From the NCBI RefSeq assembly GCF_000375465.1, contig NZ_AQXH01000001.1, positions 1,341,338-1,405,337 on the forward strand: a DNA stretch of 64,000 nucleotides. The letters run 5' to 3'. The position numbers were made by a program, and so were the translations under genes. This DNA is from Balneola vulgaris DSM 17893 (GTDB taxonomy: Bacteria; Bacteroidota; Rhodothermia; Balneolales; Balneolaceae). Shown one piece after another: positions 17,860 through 24,954 of this stretch. The notes under the pieces are model-generated. The model was not told where the DNA came from. It saw only the letters and a list, made by a program, of their open reading frames with translations, and did not search any database. Each line of letters begins with the position of its first letter. The first letter of the stretch is position 1.

Positions 17860-18519
17860 CTATTTAACTAAGGTCATCTTGCCTGAACCGATGAACACAC
17901 TTTTATTCCCTTGCATCACCCGAACTCGGTATATGTATATCCCACTCGGTTGCTCTGCCAAATTCACATTTAACTGTTGGGTACCGGCACTTGCCCTACC
18001 TAACATGGACGCTACTCGCTGTCCATTTACATTGTAAATACTCACTCTGTATTCTGCACTTTCTTTTAAGCGAAGCTGGATAGTGGTAGAGGGGTTGAAT
18101 GGATTGGGATAATTGCCGAGCAGTGAATAATCTGTTGGGCTTTGAAGTTCCTCCTCTTCATTGGAAGTAGCTACTTCATTAGCTCCTTGAGCAATCCACT
18201 GTCTGATTTTGGTGATTTCATCTGAACTTAATGTACCATTAGTCGGCATTTGACTACCATGTGTAGGGTTGGGTTCAATCTTATCAACGAGCGGACTTCC
18301 ATCGGCATTTCCTGCTATAACAATTTTGATTCCGTATTGACTACCCGTGCTGTTCATAGTGGCGCTGTAACTTGATAGAGTTACTCCACTTGTTCCGCCA
18401 TGGCATGAAGTACAGCTGTTATTAAAAATAGGCTGGATTTCACTGTTATAATCAATTTGAGCACTCGCTGAAATTGAAAAAAGGAAGAGTATTACCACTG
18501 AATAAAACAAAGATCTCAT
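17860..18519 (-). CDS. Secreted single-heme c-type protein with type IX sorting domain
   Basis: Predicted exported protein of 219 residues. A Sec signal ends at SASAQ (about residue 21), followed by a cytochrome-like segment with heme site CTSCH (36-40) and a possible axial Met in GSQMPTNG (about 91), as in the planctomycete-type cytochrome domain. Residues from about 135 form a C-terminal sorting domain (LLGNYPNPFNPSTTIQ, VSIYNVNGQRV, PSGIYIYRV, ending in SGKMTLVK). Start ATG 18519 has GGAG 7-10 bp upstream and gives a proper signal; an upstream ATG (18579) adds 20 non-signal residues. It is probably surface-exposed. It could instead be a structural domain that lost heme. Confidence 0.82.
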   Translation of the reverse strand: MRSLFYSVVILFLFSISASAQIDYNSEIQPIFNNSCTSCHGGTSGVTLSSYSATMNSTGSQYGIKIVIAGNADGSPLVDKIEPNPTHGSQMPTNGTLSSDEITKIRQWIAQGANEVATSNEEEELQSPTDYSLLGNYPNPFNPSTTIQLRLKESAEYRVSIYNVNGQRVASMLGRASAGTQQLNVNLAEQPSGIYIYRVRVMQGNKSVFIGSGKMTLVK

Positions 18520-18610
18520 ACCAAACTCCGATGGGTTAAGGGGATATAGAATCCTAAAATCTTTAACAATAAACAGCATATCTGCTTTATTTCAAAAGCA
18601 GATTAAGCAC

Positions 18611-21451
18611 TTACTTTAAATTATTTCTAAGAATCTGAGCTGTATGCAATGCGTTTCTTTCTGTGCTATCACTAATCTGATGGCGACATGAAAAACCCGG
18701 GGCACAAACCTGACGATCTTTAGCTTTACGAATTGCCGGCGCAAGCCTTTGCTCTGCAATAGCTAACGATACTTCTTCATTCTCCTTTTCATATCCAAAG
18801 CTTCCGGCCATGCCGCAACATCCAGAATCAAGTTCCTGTACATCAAACCCGAGTTTAGTAAATAATAAATTCGTAGTACTTCTTTTACTCAAGGCCTTAG
18901 CATGGCAATGATCGTGTAAAGTAAGCTTTTGATTCCCCCCTCTAACTGGAACTCGTTCTATTTTACCTTCAATAAACTCTTCAAAAGTATAGGTGAGAGC
19001 TGCGATATTTTGCACCATGTCTAAATCGGTGTCTTCGCAAAGGTCTACATATTCATCTCGTATGGTGAGTATCTCTGAGGGCTCTAGCCCAATAATAGGC
19101 ATGCCCTTTTCTGCCCAGGCATTCAGCTTTGGTAAGTTATGCTGCATAATCTTCTTGGCTTCTCTAACAAGTCCTCTTGACAAATGAGGCCGTCCTAATT
19201 CTTGAAAATCAGCAATCTGCACCCCATATCCCATCTTCGTGAGCACCTCAATAGCACTTACTGCTATATCTGGTTCGTGATATCTTGTAAACACATCCAC
19301 TATAAGAACTACTTTTTCTTTCGCGGATGAATTTAAGTTCAAACTGGGTAATAACTTATGAAATGGTTTTTGCGCAAATGAAGGAAGCCTTCGTTTTGAA
19401 GAAAGCCCCACATACTCCTCGAGCAGTCCCTTAATCATATTCGAATGGATCAACCAATTGGAAAAGGAAGGTACTAGTGAAGCAATTCCATAAAATTTTG
19501 CGCTCTGCGTAAAGAATAAATCCTGTAAGCCAGTTCCTTTTTTGTCAATCCAACCCTGCATAAACTCTGCTTTCATCCGTGCCATATCCACATTGGCAGG
19601 ACACTCACTTTTACACGCTTTGCAGCTTAAACAAAGGCTTAATGCATCCTTTAAATCTTCGGATTCAAACTGTTCGGGCTGCTCACCTGAAAACACATGA
19701 CGAAAAATATTAGCTCGCCCTCTAGTACTGTCTTTTTCATCCGTTGTAGCCATATACGACGGGCACATCGTGCCTCCACTTTCCGAAAGTTTTCTACACA
19801 CTCCAGCGCCGTTACACAAATCGATGGCATTAGCATACCCATCTTCCTTTCGCCATTTAAATTCCGTGTGTACAGGCGCAATTTTATATGAAGGTGAAAA
19901 TCTTAAATCTGAATCAATGGGTTTAGGGTTCACGATTTTCCCTGGATTCAGAATATAATTTGGGTCCCAGAGTTCCTTCACTTGGCGTAATACTGGGATC
20001 ATCTCTTTGCCTAAAACCTGTTCGATATATGGAGCTCTGGCCCTTCCATCGCCGTGCTCGCCTGATAATGAACCTTTGTATTTACCCACAAGATCGGCAA
20101 TCTCGATGGCCATTTCTTTCATCTTCTCTACACCTTTTGAGGTAGAGGTATCAATCATAGGCCGTAGATGTAACTCCCCTACAGAAGCATGGGCATAGAA
20201 CACACACTCGGTGTCATGTCTTTTTAATAGAGCTTCGAAGTCTTGGATATAATTGGGTAAATCTTCAACTCGAACCGCTGTATCTTCGCAAAAGGTTGGT
20301 GAGCGAGCTTCTTTACCTAGCCCCATAAGCAATCCCAAGCCCGCTTTACGAAGATCCCAAACTCTTTTCATTTCCTCACTCTTCTTCACGATAGGATAGG
20401 CGTACCCTAGTTTTCGCTCTTTAAGTAGCTGAACCAAAGTTTCACATTTCTCTTGAAGCTTAATTTCGGAATCGCCTTCAAACTGTATTATCAAAATAGC
20501 TTTGGGTTCACCATCTAAGAAAAACCTGTTCTGAACATGCTCGAGGTTTCCTTTTGTAGTGTCTAAGATGATATTATCTACGAGTTCCACCGCCGCCGGA
20601 TCTAATTTTACCGCTTCTACAGTAGCCACCAAGGCATCATGCACTGATTCAAATTGTGGGATGACCATGCGTTGAAATTTATCCAGTTTAGACAAACCCA
20701 CTTTTGCGGAAGCAGTGATAGCTAAAGTTCCTTCACTTCCACATAGCAACTCACAAAGATTAAATGGTCTTCCACCTTCTGTAAATGGAGCCATTTCCAA
20801 TAATTTATCTAAAGCATAGCCTGTGTTACGTCGAATTATTTCTGGATGAGGGTAGATTTCCTTTATTAACGATTCATGCTTCTTAAGCAACGATATCATT
20901 CCTCTATAAATAGCGCCTTCTAAATTCTGAAGGGCCATTTTTTCTTCCAGCTCTGAAGACGATAACGCCTTAAAACAAACAACACTCCCATCGCTTAGTA
21001 TGGCTTCAATTTCTTGAACATGCTCACGTGTTGTCTGATATTTAATTGAGAATGAACCAGAAGAGTTATTCCCAATCATCCCACCGATATTACAACGATT
21101 CGTAGTGGAAGTATCAGGACCAAATAAAAAGCCTAAAGGCGATAATTCACGGTTAAGAGTGTCGCGTATAACTCCCGGTTGTACTCGGGCAAACTGCTTT
21201 TCGCCATTGAGTTCTATAATGCCATTTAGGTGTCGTGAAGTATCTAGAATCACTCCACTGCCGGTTGCTTGCCCAGCTAAACTAGTACCCGCACCACGAG
21301 GAGTAATTGTCAATGCATTGGATTGCGCGTACTCAACAACTTGTTGAATATCTGAAATAGTTTTTGGGAAACTAACTCCATAAGGCAGTTCCTCATACAT
21401 CGAGGCATCTGTAGCATAAAGCCTCCGATAAAGCGAATCCGTATTGATCAA
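18611..21451 (-). CDS. FAD-linked oxidase fused to Fe-S/CCG domains (YdiJ-like 2-hydroxyacid dehydrogenase)
   Basis: A 946-residue fusion. The N-terminal half is a PCMH-type FAD oxidase (PRGAGTSLAGQATG; GGMIGNNSSGS) with a C-terminal FAD-linked oxidase domain (SGEHGDGRAR). It is followed by ferredoxin-like Cys clusters (GAGVCRKL...MCPSY; CLSCKACKSECP) and a CCG domain (CCGMAGSFGYE). This equals GlcD plus GlcF in one chain, the form called YdiJ. Likely role: membrane-associated oxidation of a D-2-hydroxyacid such as D-lactate or D-2-hydroxyglutarate. The start is TTG 21451; its ribosome site AAGGAG lies within a hairpin arm (see the terminator at 21455-21491). The SDR-like and LhgO genes are upstream. 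Confidence 0.88.
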   Translation of the reverse strand: MINTDSLYRRLYATDASMYEELPYGVSFPKTISDIQQVVEYAQSNALTITPRGAGTSLAGQATGSGVILDTSRHLNGIIELNGEKQFARVQPGVIRDTLNRELSPLGFLFGPDTSTTNRCNIGGMIGNNSSGSFSIKYQTTREHVQEIEAILSDGSVVCFKALSSSELEEKMALQNLEGAIYRGMISLLKKHESLIKEIYPHPEIIRRNTGYALDKLLEMAPFTEGGRPFNLCELLCGSEGTLAITASAKVGLSKLDKFQRMVIPQFESVHDALVATVEAVKLDPAAVELVDNIILDTTKGNLEHVQNRFFLDGEPKAILIIQFEGDSEIKLQEKCETLVQLLKERKLGYAYPIVKKSEEMKRVWDLRKAGLGLLMGLGKEARSPTFCEDTAVRVEDLPNYIQDFEALLKRHDTECVFYAHASVGELHLRPMIDTSTSKGVEKMKEMAIEIADLVGKYKGSLSGEHGDGRARAPYIEQVLGKEMIPVLRQVKELWDPNYILNPGKIVNPKPIDSDLRFSPSYKIAPVHTEFKWRKEDGYANAIDLCNGAGVCRKLSESGGTMCPSYMATTDEKDSTRGRANIFRHVFSGEQPEQFESEDLKDALSLCLSCKACKSECPANVDMARMKAEFMQGWIDKKGTGLQDLFFTQSAKFYGIASLVPSFSNWLIHSNMIKGLLEEYVGLSSKRRLPSFAQKPFHKLLPSLNLNSSAKEKVVLIVDVFTRYHEPDIAVSAIEVLTKMGYGVQIADFQELGRPHLSRGLVREAKKIMQHNLPKLNAWAEKGMPIIGLEPSEILTIRDEYVDLCEDTDLDMVQNIAALTYTFEEFIEGKIERVPVRGGNQKLTLHDHCHAKALSKRSTTNLLFTKLGFDVQELDSGCCGMAGSFGYEKENEEVSLAIAEQRLAPAIRKAKDRQVCAPGFSCRHQISDSTERNALHTAQILRNNLK

Positions 21452-21454
21452 AAT

Positions 21455-21491
21455 AAAAAACTCCTTCTGTGAAATAATTCAAAAGGAGTTT
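21455..21491 (-). terminator. Hairpin with T-run that also buries the next gene's ribosome site
   Basis: On the minus strand AAACTCCTT (21491-21483) pairs with AAGGAGTTT (21466-21458), followed by a T-rich stretch. It lies downstream of the SDR-like gene and can terminate it. The second arm holds AAGGAG, 9 nt before the TTG start of the FAD/Fe-S oxidase. Confidence 0.75.
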
Positions 21492-21533
21492 GAGGGTATT
21501 TGGTATAAATATCAATGAAAAGATCGAAGGATT

Positions 21534-22136
21534 TTAATGCAAGCGAATAACTTCACCTGTACCAATACCTTCTACACTTTTAACAAAGCCATCAACCACA
21601 CGGTGCATACTTACTGGAGTATGACCTGGGAAATAAGAGCCTAGGGCTTCGGCCGACTCTTCTACTAGTCCTGGGCTTACTACATTTATTCGAACTCCGT
21701 TATCAAGCTCTCGAGCTGTTGCCTTTACAAACGCATTAACTGCTCCATTCACTGTTGATAATGTTACGGAACCATGCACAGGATCATCAGCTAAAATACC
21801 CGTTATCAGTGTGAATGAGCCTTTTGGATTAATCCGTTTTTGGCCTTCCAATACTAAATTCACTTGCCCCATCATCTTACTTTTAATGCCCACATAGAAA
21901 TCATCGTTGGCAAGTTCTTGAAGAGGCTTCATGGTAGCACTTCCGGCGGCTACAACTAGGGCATCGAATTCTCCTACTGCTTCATACATCTTTTGAATAG
22001 AGTCCACAGAGGTCATATCCATTTGGATATCGCCCGATTTCGACCCTACTCTAATCACTTCGTGGCGTTTTGAAAGTTCATCACTTACTGGTTTACCGAT
22101 GGTACCTGAGGCACCTACAATAATTATCTTCATCAT
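21534..22136 (-). CDS. Short-chain dehydrogenase-like protein lacking the YxxxK pair
   Basis: Compact Rossmann protein of 200 residues. The dinucleotide motif GASGTIGKP is at residues 7-15 and a NADP-type region follows (RVGSKSGDIQMDMT). The family segment normally reading YSASKAAV reads LSTVNGAV here, so both catalytic Tyr and Lys are replaced. Similar short SDR-like proteins exist in many bacteria and may bind nucleotide without the classical reaction. Start ATG 22136 (or the next ATG). It sits between LhgO (101 bp upstream) and the FAD/Fe-S oxidase, with a terminator-like hairpin after it. Confidence 0.8.
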   Translation of the reverse strand: MMKIIIVGASGTIGKPVSDELSKRHEVIRVGSKSGDIQMDMTSVDSIQKMYEAVGEFDALVVAAGSATMKPLQELANDDFYVGIKSKMMGQVNLVLEGQKRINPKGSFTLITGILADDPVHGSVTLSTVNGAVNAFVKATARELDNGVRINVVSPGLVEESAEALGSYFPGHTPVSMHRVVDGFVKSVEGIGTGEVIRLH

Positions 22137-22237
22137 TTCTCCTACTTTGGTTTAAGACAAATATGAATGCTAATACTTCGATTTCCCAATAGTTATAGAC
22201 GATCAAATCCTTTCGATCTATCTATCAATCAGTCAAA

Positions 22238-23449
22238 CTAGAGAGCGAATGCTGACTTCACCTCACTAACAATCTCATCACCAATAGCTAATGCTGCTGT
22301 AGCGGCCGGGCTTGGAGCATTCAATACATGTACTTGACGGTCGGAGCTTTCAAAATAGAAATCATCTAAGATCTCACCATTTGGTTGAAGGGCCATCGCA
22401 CGCACCCCTGAAGGAGCTACCTGCAAATGCTCTTCACGAACTTCTGGTATCAATTTCTGCAGACCTTTCACAAAAGCTTTCTTAGATAGCGATCGATGGT
22501 ATTCATCTAAACCCATTCGCCAGTGCTTAAACGACAATTTCCAGAATCCAGGAAAATTGATCATTTCGATAGCTTCGTCCATATCGAAGGAAATCTTATC
22601 GTAGCCTTCTCTTTTAAATACCGGAACCGCATTCGGTCCGCATTCAATACCACCAAGTGCCATTCGAGTAAAGTGAACACCTAAGAAAGGGAAGTCTTTA
22701 TGTGGAAGGGGGTAAATCAAGTGATTAACCAGGTATTCAGCGTCAGGTTTTAGCTCGTAGTACTCACCTTTGAAGGGCACAATTTGAATCGGTGATTTCA
22801 CGCCGGCTGATTTAGCAACGTGGTCGCAGTATAACCCTGCACAGTTAATCAAATATTTTGCCGCTACATTGCCTTGGTTGGTGGCAATGTTCAAGCCTTC
22901 TTTATGCTGATGTATGTTGTTTACTGCATGCCCGAATCTCACTTCGCCATTGCCACTTTCAATGAGCTCACGAAGCTTTTCGCACATCCCTGCAAAATCA
23001 ACGATGCCCGCACAAGGTACATGAATAGCTGCAATACCGTTTACATGAGGCTCTATTTCCTTTAAACGCTCCCCATCAATTTTAGCAATGCCTTCAATCT
23101 TATTTTCTAATCCTCTTTGATAGATGGCTTCTAAGCGCGGCAACTCTTCTTCATTTGTAGCAACAATTACTTTGCCACACACATCAATTTCTACTCCATG
23201 TTCATTACAAAACTCAACCAATTGATGTCGACCATCGAAGCAGTTTTTTGCTTTATAACTGCCTGGTTTATAATAGATGCCTGAGTGAATTACCCCAGAG
23301 TTTTTACCCGTTTGATGAGCCGCTACTCTGTCTTCTTTTTCAAGAACTAAAACCGATGCTTCAGGATAGGTTAAGGATAGTTTATATGCGGTAGAAAGCC
23401 CTACAATTCCGGCTCCTACAATTACAAAATCATGCTGTTTATTCTCCAT
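22238..23449 (-). CDS. lhgO: L-2-hydroxyglutarate oxidase/dehydrogenase
   Basis: FAD-dependent DAO-family enzyme of about 403 residues that oxidises L-2-hydroxyglutarate to 2-oxoglutarate. The FAD motif VGAGIVGLS is at the N-terminus; family segments TGKNSGVIHSGIYYKPGS, KAKNCFDGR, PFKGEYYEL, FLGVHFTR and the C-terminal NAPSPAATAALAIG are all present. Start is set at ATG 23449; an in-frame TTG two codons earlier is possible. Separated from the susD gene upstream by a strong terminator (23474-23510), so it has its own promoter. The YdiJ-like oxidase two genes on may act on the D-form. Confidence 0.93.
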   Translation of the reverse strand: MENKQHDFVIVGAGIVGLSTAYKLSLTYPEASVLVLEKEDRVAAHQTGKNSGVIHSGIYYKPGSYKAKNCFDGRHQLVEFCNEHGVEIDVCGKVIVATNEEELPRLEAIYQRGLENKIEGIAKIDGERLKEIEPHVNGIAAIHVPCAGIVDFAGMCEKLRELIESGNGEVRFGHAVNNIHQHKEGLNIATNQGNVAAKYLINCAGLYCDHVAKSAGVKSPIQIVPFKGEYYELKPDAEYLVNHLIYPLPHKDFPFLGVHFTRMALGGIECGPNAVPVFKREGYDKISFDMDEAIEMINFPGFWKLSFKHWRMGLDEYHRSLSKKAFVKGLQKLIPEVREEHLQVAPSGVRAMALQPNGEILDDFYFESSDRQVHVLNAPSPAATAALAIGDEIVSEVKSAFAL

Positions 23450-23473
23450 GCTCAAAGATAGAAATCTATCACA

Positions 23474-23510
23474 TAAAAAAAGCCCTACACTTTGTGCAGG
23501 GCTTAATTTT
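23474..23510 (-). terminator. Rho-independent terminator of the downstream SusCD operon
   Basis: On the minus strand the stem AGCCCTGCACA/TGTGTAGGGCT (with one bulge region) is followed by seven T residues. It lies 16 bp after the susD stop at 23526. Confidence 0.85.
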
Positions 23511-23525
23511 TAAGGGGTAAATCGA

Positions 23526-24923
23526 TTAGTTACGATTTTCCCAGTTAATCTCATCAAGTGGACGTGAGATATATAATGGAACTCGGCCACCATCAAGCGA
23601 GGTATCGATTTGATTTAAGCGATTAAGCCGTCTCATATCAATCCAACGATGTCCTTCACCATACAGTGAATACTTACGCTGATATACGATTTCATCGATG
23701 AGGTCTGCTTCTGTAACCGGGCCAGCATAATCGCCTAATCCCCATGCATTACGAACTGCATTGATACCATCGAGGGCATCTAAGAAATTCGATTCACGAG
23801 CACTCGCTTCAGCATACATGAGCAGTAATTCTTCATTCCTGATAAATGGAATTGGAGAATCGTTTGAATTAAACAACTGTACTTGATGCATAAATTGATA
23901 CGTAGACTCGCCTGTAAATACTACAGGATCGTTACGCTCAAAGAACTTAGAGATTCGACCATCACCTGCTGTAGTATCCGCAAGGATGTCTGGATGAACC
24001 ATTAAAATTTGAGTACTTGCTTGGTTCGGAGTCCAGAACATTGGGTTGAATGTATCTGGTGGACCTTGGAATACATGGTAGCCACCAATATTCATAGAAG
24101 CTGGTGTAGCTGTAAAGTCTATGAATGAATCATCTAAGGCATCGAGTACTCCTTGCCAGTCTTCGGCATAGAGTGCCGCTCTTGCTGCAATCGCTCGGTT
24201 TAGTTCTGCCATTCCTGCTGCTGTTGCAAAACCATCAAATCCAGAGGATAAACCATCTGCAAAGTGCAAGCTTGTACCTGAATTCTGTAACTGAGCATAA
24301 CCCTGATCTAGAATATCTCTGATGTCAGATAATGCATCATCATAACTTCTAAAAGGTCCAGGATTTAAGAAGTCGTCTACATCAATTCGAATAGAACCTG
24401 ATGGACTACGGTCTCCTTGATCTCTGTATTGGGTTTGCAACGGTATTAGATATTGGAATCCTTTGATGGTATTCGCATATCCACGGTATCCGTTTTTCTC
24501 TGTATCCGAAATTGCATCCGTATTGTCTACGGCTGTTAAAATCAGATTTGCTTGTGCAATAGCGTTATATGGTGCTGTATAGGTTCTAAATATACCTGCA
24601 AAAAAGGTTGGATCGTTTTCTGCATTCGGGGTAGTCGTTTGAACCCATCTTCTCCAAAAGTTAGGATCTGAATTGAAGATAGCATACATCTCACGCCCAA
24701 ATACACCTACTAATGCTTGGTAGTTTGATCCCGCATTCGCATAGGTTCTATGGCGTGATTCTAGACCTGTGGCCAAGTTTACTAACTGGCCGGCCGTAGC
24801 GCCGCTGGTAACGGCTTCAACAGTTGGGTTATTTGGATCCTGAACCTCATTGTAACTAAAGAAGTCACAGCCTGTGAAAACAAGCAGAGCTGCAAGAACC
24901 AAGGTCATTGTTATATTTCTCAT
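23526..24923 (-). CDS. SusD/RagB-family outer-membrane lipoprotein
   Basis: Substrate-capturing lid protein of 465 residues. Signal peptide with lipobox FTGC (Cys19) when started at ATG 24923, which has AAGGAAT upstream; an earlier ATG at 24953 would put ten extra residues before the signal. TPR-like helices and the C-terminal RNEELLLMYAEASAR and GHRWIDMRRLNRL segments are typical of the SusD group. It pairs with the SusC protein encoded just upstream (1 bp gap to the earlier start). The ligand is unknown. It is clearly related to the other SusD gene at 28201-29592. Confidence 0.92.
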   Translation of the reverse strand: MRNITMTLVLAALLVFTGCDFFSYNEVQDPNNPTVEAVTSGATAGQLVNLATGLESRHRTYANAGSNYQALVGVFGREMYAIFNSDPNFWRRWVQTTTPNAENDPTFFAGIFRTYTAPYNAIAQANLILTAVDNTDAISDTEKNGYRGYANTIKGFQYLIPLQTQYRDQGDRSPSGSIRIDVDDFLNPGPFRSYDDALSDIRDILDQGYAQLQNSGTSLHFADGLSSGFDGFATAAGMAELNRAIAARAALYAEDWQGVLDALDDSFIDFTATPASMNIGGYHVFQGPPDTFNPMFWTPNQASTQILMVHPDILADTTAGDGRISKFFERNDPVVFTGESTYQFMHQVQLFNSNDSPIPFIRNEELLLMYAEASARESNFLDALDGINAVRNAWGLGDYAGPVTEADLIDEIVYQRKYSLYGEGHRWIDMRRLNRLNQIDTSLDGGRVPLYISRPLDEINWENRN

Positions 24924-24954
24924 AATATTAATTCCTTTATTCATTGTTCTCATC

